A stretch of DNA of 64,000 nt from Treponema sp. (GTDB lineage: Bacteria > Spirochaetota > Spirochaetia > Treponematales > Treponemataceae): positions 25,673 to 89,672 of the forward strand of contig JAILLQ010000037.1 in assembly GCA_024693045.1 (NCBI GenBank), in the 5' to 3' direction. Shown piece by piece: positions 29,724-38,725 of the stretch. The position numbers and the translations under genes are program-made. The notes beneath the pieces were generated by a model. That model searched no databases. It saw only the letters and a list, made by a program, of their open reading frames with translations, and was not told the DNA's origin. Position 1 is the first letter of the stretch. Each line of letters begins with the position of its first letter.

Positions 29724-29758
29724 AAAAAAAATCCCGCTGGAAAAGTCCAACGGGATTT
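29724..29758 (-). terminator. rho-independent terminator of the 1975-aa amylase gene
   Basis: Arms AAATCCCG (29729-29736) and CGGGATTT (29751-29758), extended by TGGA/TCCA inside, with a run of T on the minus strand (29730-29724). It lies 28 nt past the stop codon at 29787. Confidence 0.85.
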
Positions 29759-29786
29759 AGAATTAGTTTACACTATTATTATAATC

Positions 29787-32700
29787 TTATGACGGACTAT
29801 AATCACTGAAGTTTGTAGAATAACTTGTAGTACCGCTAGCATAAGTTATATCTCCAGACTTATTGTAGATTCTTCCTGCATTATCTCCTGTAGCTTCCCA
29901 GTCAGGTTCCGTAGTTCCTGAAGGACAGCGAACTAAAAGCAAACCTGTTGTATCAGCAGGAACTGTTACATTTACAGTTGTATCAGAACCTGTACATTCA
30001 ATCCATTCTCCAGTGCTAGAACTTCCCCATACCCAGGCAAAGACTTTCACTCCTCCAGACCAAGTCCAGCTATCCGCAGTAACAGTAAGCTGAACGCCTG
30101 CTGTATATGTTTTTGATACGACACTAGAATCTTCCAATCCCGACTTACTTGCATATGCCTTTACAGTAGTTCCTGCTTCAACAGTGAATGCAGAAGAATA
30201 AGTTGAATAAGTTGAACCGCCGTCTGTTGAATACTTGATTGTAGCTCCGTCAGTAGCACAAGTGATTGTTACACTTCCAGAAGAAATTGAAATAACAGGA
30301 GCAGCACAAACTGTATCTGTGTAGATTGCAAAGTTATCACCACTGTATGTCAATGTGAATGATGAATCACTCTGAGTATAACCTGAACCAATTACAACAA
30401 TGGCATTTCCGTTTTCACCTGTAATTTTTGCAGCATAATACGAAGATGATGTTGCCAAAGTAGTTCTTGTACTGTCATAGCCAATTCCAAGGCTCTGCCT
30501 CAAAGAAATAAGGTAATCAATGTGTTCACGCAGGCTATTGCTTGTTCCGCTTACAGTATTAGAAGCAAGATACTGGTCGCTTCCGTTTGCAGCTGTTAAT
30601 CCATTATTCGTATAACTTTCTGCATAGCTAAAGTAGTGCTGCCATGCTACACATGGGTAACCAGGATGGGTAAGAATCAGAGCATAGGCCGTTCCTACAT
30701 CATCTGGGTCAAGATACCAGTGAGCCTGAGTTGAACCTGTATCGTGGTTATCAACAAAGGTAACAGCATATTCCGGCTGGCTAATATAGAAGTTAGAAGA
30801 ATCTGCAAGCAAAGCATAATTTGAATTGCTTACACTAGAAGCATTGCAGCCGAATACACTATTCATTGCACCTTTAAGAGTAAAGTCGAATACCTTTGAC
30901 TTATAACCGCCGCTTTCTGTTGCAGAAACCCAGCTGTTAATTTCGTTATACCAGCTGCTAGGATTAGAAGAAGAATATCCGTCTGTAGGCCAGTATTCCC
31001 CAACACTGAATTCACAGTCACTTGCCGCATCATACATACCTACATAATTACCGCTGTAACCTTTTACATAGTCGTAACGCCAGCCCACAAAGCCCGCAGG
31101 TTTTAATACATTGTTCATCCAGTCGATAATTCCCTGCTGAACAGTTGAACTTGTATGGTCTAGGTCACGATAAGCAGCATAAGAAGCACCAGTATCTGCC
31201 GCTCCAGTAGAAGTTGCGCCATACATTGGGCTTGATGTGTTAGTAAATCCTTCATCATCAGAACAGATTACTGGATATGATTTTGTATCAGGATCACAGC
31301 CCCAATCAGGTTCTGTAAAATCACCCCAGCTTGTAGTTCCTGCACGGTGGTTTACAACGATATCAGCAATTGCCTTTGCAGGACTGATAGCAGAAATCAT
31401 TGCAGTAAGCTCGGCTGCTGTTCCATAGCAGTTGTTTAAGTCATTAAGTAAAGTTGGTGCATATCCTTCAGAAGAAGCTGTATCTGTTCTGCTTGGAGGA
31501 GGACACCACATATATTCAAAAGTATTTCCAATCTGAGTAGCATTAGCTGTTACAATTCCATACCACTTCTGCCAGTATGGACTCTTACTGTTCCAGTTAT
31601 AATCAGAATCCCTTGGTGCCGAATCCCAGTTAAATCCTTGCAGCATTACACCACTCTTACTGCTTGAAGTTGCAAGTGTAAATGTTTTACTTACAACAGA
31701 GGAATTATCATAACCAGAAAGTATTCCTATAGCCTTAACAGTTGTAGTCGAAGTAAGAGAAATTGCAGAAGAGTACAAAGTTCCGTTTGAAGCAGAAGGA
31801 GTACTTCCGTCTGTAGTATAGTAAATGCTTGCGCCACTTGTTGAACAGGTGATAGTTACACTTGTGCTTTCTGTAAATCTTGTAGTTCCAGAAATTACAG
31901 GATTTGCAACAGTTGGACTTGTTTTTGTAAATATTGAACTAGAAACAGAAGAATTATTGTAGCCGTCAAGAATTGCTATTGCTTTTACTGTAGTTGTTGA
32001 AGTAAGAGTAATTGCTGAAGAGTACAAAGTTCCGTTTGTAGCAGAAGGTGTTGTACCATCTGTTGTATAGTAAATACTTGCTCCGCTTGTTGTAGAAGTA
32101 ATTGTAACGCTTGTTGAATCAGTGAAGTTGTCTGTTCCGCTGATTACAGGACTTGCACAGGTTGGAGTTGATTCCCCTGCCTTCATTACTACGATTCGGT
32201 ATGGACCTACACCGTAAGTAGCCTCTGCTTCCCATGCAGTAGAATAATCCCAACAGTTATAAGCGGTTTCTGCCCAGTTACCTGTATCGATGATTCGTTT
32301 CCATACTCCGCTAGGAGCAGTTGGAACAGTAAAGGTAACTTCTGCATCAGTCATGTTTATCATCATATAGTAGATGCCACCGTTAAGACTTCCGTCACCG
32401 TTGATAAGAATTGCTTTTTTACAACCTTCATCGCCCCATCCGGAAGAGCCGTCAACCTTATACCATGTGAAAGCGGCTCCTGTAAGCTGCCTTAAACTTG
32501 CATTGTTAGCTCTTTCGTTCATTACATATTTTGCAAACTCAAAGTTAGCGTTCTTTCCGTCATTTCCTTCGGAAGTTCCAAGCATATTAACATAAGAACC
32601 ATTTTCCTGAGAAATTGAAGAAGAACCGCAGCTTACAGCCTGAGGACTAGAACTTGCTATCATATTGTAGTTGTTCCAGGTTGCTACAGAATCCAGATTG

Positions 32701-35700
32701 TAAGGATTGTTGTTTCCGTTCTGAGTTCGTCCAAACTCATCACCGTATACAATCATAGGAATTCCGGCACTGAACATCTGCATTGTAAAGTAGTTTCGGA
32801 TTCTCTGTCGTCGGCTTGCAGGCTCATCCAAAGAGCCATTAACATAAATATTAGTTGAAATAGAATTCTGGTCACCGTTACCGCCGTCGCTTGGTCCAAA
32901 TGGCCATTCTCTTACCGTGTTATAGTAGTTACCTGCACCAGAATAACTTGCAAGGTCAGCAAGCGTAAAGCCGTCGTGGGCACAGATAAAGTTTATAGAA
33001 GGATCGGCTGTTCCAAAGTGAGAAAGGTCTCCATAAAGGGCATCTGTATAACTTATGCTGGCAGATGCTGTCGCGTTTCCAACAAAGCCCCTCATTGTGT
33101 CTCTGTAGTAGCCGTTCCAGCCAGCCCAACCGTCAGGGAAGTTTCCTACCTGGTAAGAGTTTCCACCGCAGTCCCAGCTTTCTGCAATCATTTCAACATT
33201 TTTGCTTGTTCCTAGACTTGCAATCTGAGTTGTAGTTGTAGCTGAAGCATTATAATCCCAGCTTGTTGTTGAAGAAGAATATTCACGGCCAAGAACAGTT
33301 GCAAGGTCAAAGCGGAAGCCGTCAACACCCATTGTATCAATCCAGTAAGTCAATGAATCAATAATAAACTGGCGAACATAAGAATTATCACACTGAAGGT
33401 TATTACCACAGCCACTGGTTTCCCAGTATGCCGATTTATCACTGCTTACAAGGCTGTAATAAGTTGAATTATCAATACCACGCATACTTACAAGAGTACA
33501 CTGCTGGTTTGAATCAGTATCCCCATTCCAAGGACCGCCTTCTCCAGAGTGGTTATAAACAACGTCAAGGTATACTTCCATTCCGGCATCGTGGAAGGCT
33601 TTTACCATTTCCTTAAACTCTTTTGTAGGACCACCGCAAGACTTATCGCTTGAATATCGTCTGTCAGGGGCAAAATAGTCAAAGGTCATGTAGCCCCAGA
33701 AGTTTCCTCCTGGACCGTCATCAGGATTTGCGTCGTTATCAGTTTCATGAACAGGCAAAAGTTCGATTGTATTAATTCCGATTGCCTTGAGATAAGGAAT
33801 CAAGTAAGTAGCACCCTTGTAGGTACCCCGGTAGTTTTCAGGAATATCAGAAACACTTGCATAATCAGAAAGCAAAGTAGAAAGATTTGCTGTAGAAGAA
33901 TGTTTTGTAATTCCTCGAACATGAGCTTCATAAATAATTGCATCTTTCTGAGCAATTGCAGGTTTTGTTCCAAAACTTGTTGAATCTGTAATTACATAAC
34001 CTTTTGGAGCAATAGTTGCAGAGTCATAATATCTGTAAGTTTCCCCAGAAGTCATGATTCCGTAAACAGGAGTTTCAAGAGCATAGCCAGAATTAGAACT
34101 TGTGTAAGCAGCTATAGAAGTTGCATTACTTGGGTCATGAGTCATTTCTCGTGCATAAGGGTCGTAAAGAACTTTATTTGGATTGAATCTGTTTCCGCTA
34201 GAATCGCAGTCAGAAATGAAGCCTGCTGTAGAACCACCTCGAGTCCAAGTTGAATTAAAGGTCCAGTTAGGTCCCCAGCAGCGGAAGGCGTAAATTGCAC
34301 CAGTCAAATCACCGCTTAATTCTGCACGCCAGATATCGTCGCTTCCCTTAACCAGCCAGTAGTCGTAGAGAGCGTCTGCACCGTAGGCAGAACCGTATAT
34401 TTCAAGAAGAATTTTTGTTGCATTCTTTGAATAAAGGGCAAATGTTGTTGTAGAAGTACCTACATTTGCACCAAGACTACTAGTCAGACTTCCCCAGTCA
34501 GCTTCACTAACAGGACTGTATTTTCCACTAGAAGGATGCTGTTGTCCCAAAGAAGGAAGAGCAAATGTCCATGAAGAAACATCTGAATCCAAAAGACCAT
34601 CGCATATAGCAATTGCCTTAACTGTCGTTCCTACAGAAACAGAAATGCCGCTTGATGTGTAAAGAGTACTTGAAGAAGAAGGTGATGTGCCATCTGTAGT
34701 ATAGTAGATTTTTACGCCGGAAGGTTCTTCTTCCCCGTCATAAGTGCGTGCCTTAAGGTAAACTGTTGTAGCAGAAGAAATAAATTCAGAAATAGCAGTT
34801 CCACTTGAATTTTCAAGGCGTGGAGCTGGTGTTTTAAACTGAATACTTCCTAAATTTACAGTAGCTCCACTTGCAAAAGTTGAACTAGAAGAATAAACAA
34901 CGGTAGAACCGTTCACAAGACCAAAGATTTTCCAGCTGCCAGGAGCGATACCAGTAATTGTGTTAGTTCCGCTTGAAATAGATTCACGTATTTGAGAAGC
35001 AGGATCGCAAACCTGAACTTTAATCGAAGAAGATGTAACATCAGAGGTAAAAGTAAGACTTGCTGCGGATAAAACATAATCAGAGGAATCCTTACTAGTA
35101 TAAGTTCCGTCTTTAATATCTTTTGCAATTGAATCAGTATCTATTAAACTTGCATGGCACTGGTCAGAAAGTAAAGTTTGAACCGTTGAAGGACTAAGGG
35201 ATGAAATATCGTAAGAATAATTTTTAAGGAGTTTATAATAAACAGCTCCTTTTGCCGAAGACGCCCAGTTTACAGTAACACTGTTGCTACCTGCTACAAT
35301 ATCAGTTACAGCATACAAAACAGCACCGGCAACCTTGCTTTCAATGTTATCTTTATCTGTTAAAGCTTCAATTCTGATTACCCTGTTACTACCAACAGGT
35401 ATATTTTCAATTGTAACGTCTCCAGCACCTTCCGTTACAGTAACAGAATTTTTATTAATGTCAGTCATGTTGTAACCAGAAACTGTTACATTAGCACCGG
35501 CAATGCTTCCTATTTCAAGAGAACGAGAATTATCTTGAACTATAGTTAATGAACCGTATTCGATTGTATTTTCAGATGAATTATTATTAGAAAGAGCATT
35601 CTGTAGTATAAATAATTGTAAAGGTTCAATTTTATTTGAAAGATTGTTTTGGCAAGAAGAAAGAAATGCTAAAGAGGAAATTAAGATTAATGCCTTCTTT

Positions 35701-35714
35701 AAGATTTTATTCAT
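29787..35714 (-). CDS. giant surface lipoprotein with isoamylase-like and alpha-amylase modules
   Basis: A 1975-aa starch-degrading lipoprotein. Lipobox LSSC gives Cys21. Order: N-terminal domain shared with the pullulanase (about 30-290); a CHB_HEX_C-like beta domain (about 300-385); CBM48 (about 395-510); an isoamylase/debranching GH13 module with VVYNHSGEGG (about 720), GFRFDLATVLG (about 800), AESWD (about 844) and AHDGFTLAD (about 914); two near-identical CHB_HEX_C repeats (about 1180-1350); a second GH13 of alpha-amylase type with IVVNHRAG (about 1450), WRYDYVKGY (about 1545), SVGEYW (about 1570) and VDNHDTGS (about 1655); another CHB_HEX_C-like domain; and a C-terminal CBM26-like module. 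GGAGGCGAT precedes the ATG. Two catalytic specificities on one chain. Confidence 0.9.
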   Translation of the reverse strand: MNKILKKALILISSLAFLSSCQNNLSNKIEPLQLFILQNALSNNNSSENTIEYGSLTIVQDNSRSLEIGSIAGANVTVSGYNMTDINKNSVTVTEGAGDVTIENIPVGSNRVIRIEALTDKDNIESKVAGAVLYAVTDIVAGSNSVTVNWASSAKGAVYYKLLKNYSYDISSLSPSTVQTLLSDQCHASLIDTDSIAKDIKDGTYTSKDSSDYVLSAASLTFTSDVTSSSIKVQVCDPASQIRESISSGTNTITGIAPGSWKIFGLVNGSTVVYSSSSTFASGATVNLGSIQFKTPAPRLENSSGTAISEFISSATTVYLKARTYDGEEEPSGVKIYYTTDGTSPSSSSTLYTSSGISVSVGTTVKAIAICDGLLDSDVSSWTFALPSLGQQHPSSGKYSPVSEADWGSLTSSLGANVGTSTTTFALYSKNATKILLEIYGSAYGADALYDYWLVKGSDDIWRAELSGDLTGAIYAFRCWGPNWTFNSTWTRGGSTAGFISDCDSSGNRFNPNKVLYDPYAREMTHDPSNATSIAAYTSSNSGYALETPVYGIMTSGETYRYYDSATIAPKGYVITDSTSFGTKPAIAQKDAIIYEAHVRGITKHSSTANLSTLLSDYASVSDIPENYRGTYKGATYLIPYLKAIGINTIELLPVHETDNDANPDDGPGGNFWGYMTFDYFAPDRRYSSDKSCGGPTKEFKEMVKAFHDAGMEVYLDVVYNHSGEGGPWNGDTDSNQQCTLVSMRGIDNSTYYSLVSSDKSAYWETSGCGNNLQCDNSYVRQFIIDSLTYWIDTMGVDGFRFDLATVLGREYSSSTTSWDYNASATTTTQIASLGTSKNVEMIAESWDCGGNSYQVGNFPDGWAGWNGYYRDTMRGFVGNATASASISYTDALYGDLSHFGTADPSINFICAHDGFTLADLASYSGAGNYYNTVREWPFGPSDGGNGDQNSISTNIYVNGSLDEPASRRQRIRNYFTMQMFSAGIPMIVYGDEFGRTQNGNNNPYNLDSVATWNNYNMIASSSPQAVSCGSSSISQENGSYVNMLGTSEGNDGKNANFEFAKYVMNERANNASLRQLTGAAFTWYKVDGSSGWGDEGCKKAILINGDGSLNGGIYYMMINMTDAEVTFTVPTAPSGVWKRIIDTGNWAETAYNCWDYSTAWEAEATYGVGPYRIVVMKAGESTPTCASPVISGTDNFTDSTSVTITSTTSGASIYYTTDGTTPSATNGTLYSSAITLTSTTTVKAIAILDGYNNSSVSSSIFTKTSPTVANPVISGTTRFTESTSVTITCSTSGASIYYTTDGSTPSASNGTLYSSAISLTSTTTVKAIGILSGYDNSSVVSKTFTLATSSSKSGVMLQGFNWDSAPRDSDYNWNSKSPYWQKWYGIVTANATQIGNTFEYMWCPPPSRTDTASSEGYAPTLLNDLNNCYGTAAELTAMISAISPAKAIADIVVNHRAGTTSWGDFTEPDWGCDPDTKSYPVICSDDEGFTNTSSPMYGATSTGAADTGASYAAYRDLDHTSSTVQQGIIDWMNNVLKPAGFVGWRYDYVKGYSGNYVGMYDAASDCEFSVGEYWPTDGYSSSNPSSWYNEINSWVSATESGGYKSKVFDFTLKGAMNSVFGCNASSVSNSNYALLADSSNFYISQPEYAVTFVDNHDTGSTQAHWYLDPDDVGTAYALILTHPGYPCVAWQHYFSYAESYTNNGLTAANGSDQYLASNTVSGTSNSLREHIDYLISLRQSLGIGYDSTRTTLATSSSYYAAKITGENGNAIVVIGSGYTQSDSSFTLTYSGDNFAIYTDTVCAAPVISISSGSVTITCATDGATIKYSTDGGSTYSTYSSAFTVEAGTTVKAYASKSGLEDSSVVSKTYTAGVQLTVTADSWTWSGGVKVFAWVWGSSSTGEWIECTGSDTTVNVTVPADTTGLLLVRCPSGTTEPDWEATGDNAGRIYNKSGDITYASGTTSYSTNFSDYSPS
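31678..32169 (-). repeat. tandem DNA repeat encoding two CHB_HEX_C-like linkers
   Basis: Two adjacent copies of about 245 bp inside the giant amylase gene (about 31927-32169 and 31678-31915). Both encode ASIYYTTDGxTPSA and GTLYSSAIxLTSTTTVKAI. High DNA identity points to recent duplication; the copies separate the two GH13 modules. Confidence 0.8.
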
Positions 35715-35775
35715 GTATCGCCTCCATAATTTAAATAATAACTTTAAATGATGATAAGCTCTCCAACTTAAAAAT

Positions 35776-35803
35776 ATTTTAAGTCAAAATTTCAATATGT
35801 CAA
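35776..35803 (-). promoter_or_regulatory. promoter of the giant amylase gene
   Basis: TTGACA (35803-35798), a 16-nt spacer starting TATTGAAATT, and TAAAAT (35781-35776) on the minus strand. An imperfect palindrome, ACTTAAAAATATTTTAAGT, covers the -10 region and the start site and could be an operator. Confidence 0.6.
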
Positions 35804-35867
35804 TTTTTTTATAGAAAAAATCTCATCAAAAAGATAAAATGAAGTAATTTTTTTATAAGGATTGTAT

Positions 35868-37286
35868 ATGGGCGGCATTTTCGGTGTTACGTCAAAGAGC
35901 GACTGTTCTTTGGATTTATTTTTCGGGGTTGATTATCATTCTCATTTGGGAACAAGAAGAGGTGGTCTGTGTGTTCTAAACGAACAGAATATATTTAAAA
36001 GATCCATTCACAACATTCAAAATTCACCATTCCGAACAAAATTCGAAAATGACATTGAAGAAATGCATGGAAAAATGGGTATCGGCTGTATCAGCGATTA
36101 CGAAGCCCAGCCACTTTTAGTTCACTCGCACCTTGGAACTTATTCAATTACAACTGTTGGCGTAGTTACTAATAAGGATGAACTTGTAAAAGAAGTTCTT
36201 GCTGATGGACATACCCACTTTTTGGAAATGAGTGGAGGCGAAATCAACCAGACAGAACTTGTTGTTGCCCTGATTAATCAGAAAAAATCTATTCTTGAAG
36301 GAATTCAGTCTGTTCAGCAGAAAATAAAGGGCTCTCTAACCCTCCTAATTATGACTGAAGAAGGTATTTACGGCGCACGAGATAAATTTGGTCGAACTCC
36401 TCTTCAAATCGGTCATAAAGATGGAGCTTTCTGCCTTTCATTTGAAAGTTTCGCCTATATAAATTTAGGTTACCAGGATTACAAAGAATTAGGACCTGCA
36501 GAAATCGTATTTGTCACTTCAGATAAAGTTGAAGTTTTACAAAAGCCACAAAAAGAAATGAAAATCTGTACCTTCCTTTGGATTTACTATGGCTATCCAA
36601 CCGCCTGCTATGAAGGAGTAAATGTTGAAGCAATGCGCTACAACTGCGGAAAATTTCTTGCAAGGCGAGATAAGGACGCAAATATTCACCCGGATTGTGC
36701 TGCCGGAGTTCCTGATTCAGGTACTGCACACGCTGTAGGTTATGCAAATGAAGCCGGCATTCCTTTTACCCGTCCATTTATCAAATACACTCCTACATGG
36801 CCACGTTCTTTTATGCCTACAAGTCAGGATCAGAGAAACTTAATTGCCCACATGAAACTGATTCCTATTCAGCAGCTGATAAAAGACAGAAGCATTCTTT
36901 TAATCGATGATTCAATCGTTAGAGGTACCCAGCTTAGAGAAACCACAGACTTTTTGTACCAGAGCGGAGCAAAAGAAGTTCATGTACGCCCAGCCTGCCC
37001 TCCTATCATGTTTGGCTGCAAGTACCTTAATTTTTCTCGCTCAAAATCAGAAATGGATTTAATTGCCCGTCGGGTTGTGCGTCAGTTTGAAGGTGAAAAT
37101 GTAAGCCAGGAAACACTTGCAAAATACTGCGACCCTGACACTCCTGAATACGAAAAAATGCAGGAAGAAATCAGAAAACAACTGCATTTTACAACTTTAA
37201 GATTCCACCGCCTTGACGACATGCTAGACAGTACAGGTTTAGACCATTGCAAACTTTGTACTTACTGCTGGAACGGAAAAGAATAA
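35868..37286 (+). CDS. PurF-like amidophosphoribosyltransferase lacking the catalytic Cys
   Basis: A 472-aa protein from the ATG at 35868; a TTG two codons earlier is also open but AAGG lies better for the ATG. An N-terminal glutaminase-like domain (residues 1-230) begins MGGIFGV, where active PurF has Cys at residue 2. The HRGQ glutamine-binding motif is also changed (HLGTRRGG). The C-terminal phosphoribosyltransferase domain is intact, with PRPP motif LLIDDSIVRGTQLRETT near residue 345. The C-terminus, CKLCTYCWNG, resembles the Fe-S cysteine tail of Bacillus-type PurF. It may use free ammonia or act in another role. A perfect inverted-repeat terminator follows. Confidence 0.88.
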   Translation: MGGIFGVTSKSDCSLDLFFGVDYHSHLGTRRGGLCVLNEQNIFKRSIHNIQNSPFRTKFENDIEEMHGKMGIGCISDYEAQPLLVHSHLGTYSITTVGVVTNKDELVKEVLADGHTHFLEMSGGEINQTELVVALINQKKSILEGIQSVQQKIKGSLTLLIMTEEGIYGARDKFGRTPLQIGHKDGAFCLSFESFAYINLGYQDYKELGPAEIVFVTSDKVEVLQKPQKEMKICTFLWIYYGYPTACYEGVNVEAMRYNCGKFLARRDKDANIHPDCAAGVPDSGTAHAVGYANEAGIPFTRPFIKYTPTWPRSFMPTSQDQRNLIAHMKLIPIQQLIKDRSILLIDDSIVRGTQLRETTDFLYQSGAKEVHVRPACPPIMFGCKYLNFSRSKSEMDLIARRVVRQFEGENVSQETLAKYCDPDTPEYEKMQEEIRKQLHFTTLRFHRLDDMLDSTGLDHCKLCTYCWNGKE

Positions 37287-37289
37287 AAA

Positions 37290-37330
37290 TACTAAAAAAG
37301 GTGATTCAACTTGAATCACCTTTTTTAGTA
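37290..37330. terminator. bidirectional rho-independent terminator
   Basis: A perfect 20-bp inverted repeat (37290-37309 with 37311-37330) around a single C. The GGTGATTCA/TGAATCACC core is flanked by A6 and T6, so it serves both the plus-strand PurF-like gene and the minus-strand small gene that converge here. Confidence 0.93.
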
Positions 37331-37341
37331 TCTGAAAAATT

Positions 37342-37563
37342 TTACAAATCAGGAATTATTTCTCTAAAAAATGAATTTTCAATTTTGGCTTCATTCATAA
37401 ATTCTCCCCAGGAATAAAAACGCTGGGGTTCGTACAGTCGCCCAAAGGCAAGGTATTCACCCTTTTGGTCTTTTCCATAGGTTAGACTATATTTTATGCC
37501 CTTAAAATCAAATTCATAATTTTTTTTGCAGTCTACTAAAAATCGAAAGTCTTCTATTTTCAT
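37342..37563 (-). CDS. 73-aa protein of unknown function
   Basis: A small soluble protein rich in aromatic and charged residues (YSLTYGKDQKGEYLAFGRLY). No known motif. It starts 1 nt after the stop of the FemAB-like gene and ends before a strong terminator, so it is the last gene of the metG-femX operon, which supports it being real. Confidence 0.65.
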   Translation of the reverse strand: MKIEDFRFLVDCKKNYEFDFKGIKYSLTYGKDQKGEYLAFGRLYEPQRFYSWGEFMNEAKIENSFFREIIPDL

Positions 37564-37564
37564 C

Positions 37565-38725
37565 CTACCTTCCGCGAATCTTTTTTAAGACTTTTTTGTG
37601 CCAGAATGCACGACTTTTTTCTGCAAAGCTATAGAATTTGTAAAGAAATTTTAGCTGGTAATCAAAACTGCCAATACGGTGAATATTTTTTCCTCCAAAA
37701 CCTGTCTTAAAAAGATAAAGACCATGCATTGGATGATTTTCGTCATCAGTAGGAGGCATACCGTACATGTCATAATATCGGCTTCCATAAGCTTTTGCAT
37801 CTTTCATAGCAGTCCACTGTAATAGAAAATTAGGCATTAAATTTCTTTTCACATTAGAAGAACAACCGTATAGGTAAATTGCTTCATCCTTACTAAATAA
37901 GGTTATAATAGAACCAAGCCAATCTTCTTCATGTCGAGCCAGATACAAGGAAATCACAGGAACGTCATTGCCAGCTTTTATTTCTTCTGCGGATTTTTTT
38001 ATAAGATCTAGATAATAAGACTTAGCATGAACCGCAATTCCGTCTCTTTCTGCAGTAATTCCGTAAAGGCTATAAAAAATGTCCAGGTATTCTTCAAGTT
38101 TTGGATCATCTCCAAGAACACGAATGATTTCAACGCCTTTTCTTGCACTCAAATTTACATTATAACGCCATTTGGTTTTCATGTTTGCAAGAATGTCGCT
38201 CTCTTCAGGCTGTAAATCAATTTGAGTAGAATCTGGCGGCTGAATATCTACAGCAGCTTTCTTTAATTTTAGTCTGTCGGCAAAGGCAATCAACTTAGAA
38301 CCGCGCACGAAGTCATCTCTTTCTTCAGGACTAGAAAACTCAACAGCAGGGTCAAAGCGAATACAAATAGTATTTTTAGGCAAGTAAGATTTCAGACTTT
38401 TTCCAATCTCAGAAAGTAAATTAGTAAATTCGATATTCTGAGTATTAGCATCAATTCCTTTAATTGGCAAAGACGGAAAAAGAGGAACATAAGCAAAAGA
38501 AAAAAATCCGTGAGCAAAGGAACGAACCAATACACAAATCTGGCTATTTCCGTTTGCACTTTCATTTCCTTTTTCACTTGCTTCAAGATGCTTCCAGCTT
38601 AAATCAAATTTCCTAAAATTCCAGCCATGATTTGATTTAAATTCAGACCAAAAAGGCGTCTGCTGAAAATAACCGCTGTTTGTACGAGAAATTTCTTCGA
38701 TTTCTTTTACTTGAACACTAAACAT
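37565..38725 (-). CDS. FemAB-family peptidyltransferase (peptidoglycan bridge type)
   Basis: A 386-aa protein of the FemX/FemAB (lipid II:glycine glycyltransferase) family with two GNAT-like subdomains. Seen: QQTPFWSEFKSNHGW at the N-terminus, IDLQPEESDILANMKTKWRYNVNLSARKG split across residues about 168-196, and DMYGMPPTDDENHPMHGLYLFKTGFGG near 330 as the C-terminal signature. It transfers an amino acid from aminoacyl-tRNA to the peptidoglycan stem or a similar acceptor. Its start overlaps the metG stop in TAATG, so coupling to an aminoacyl-tRNA synthetase gene is notable. Confidence 0.88.
   Translation of the reverse strand: MFSVQVKEIEEISRTNSGYFQQTPFWSEFKSNHGWNFRKFDLSWKHLEASEKGNESANGNSQICVLVRSFAHGFFSFAYVPLFPSLPIKGIDANTQNIEFTNLLSEIGKSLKSYLPKNTICIRFDPAVEFSSPEERDDFVRGSKLIAFADRLKLKKAAVDIQPPDSTQIDLQPEESDILANMKTKWRYNVNLSARKGVEIIRVLGDDPKLEEYLDIFYSLYGITAERDGIAVHAKSYYLDLIKKSAEEIKAGNDVPVISLYLARHEEDWLGSIITLFSKDEAIYLYGCSSNVKRNLMPNFLLQWTAMKDAKAYGSRYYDMYGMPPTDDENHPMHGLYLFKTGFGGKNIHRIGSFDYQLKFLYKFYSFAEKSRAFWHKKVLKKIRGR

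Noticed and set aside
29512..29760. 82-codon open frame before the pullulanase
   Set aside because: Overlaps a promoter, a GC-rich repeat and a terminator; no coding signs.
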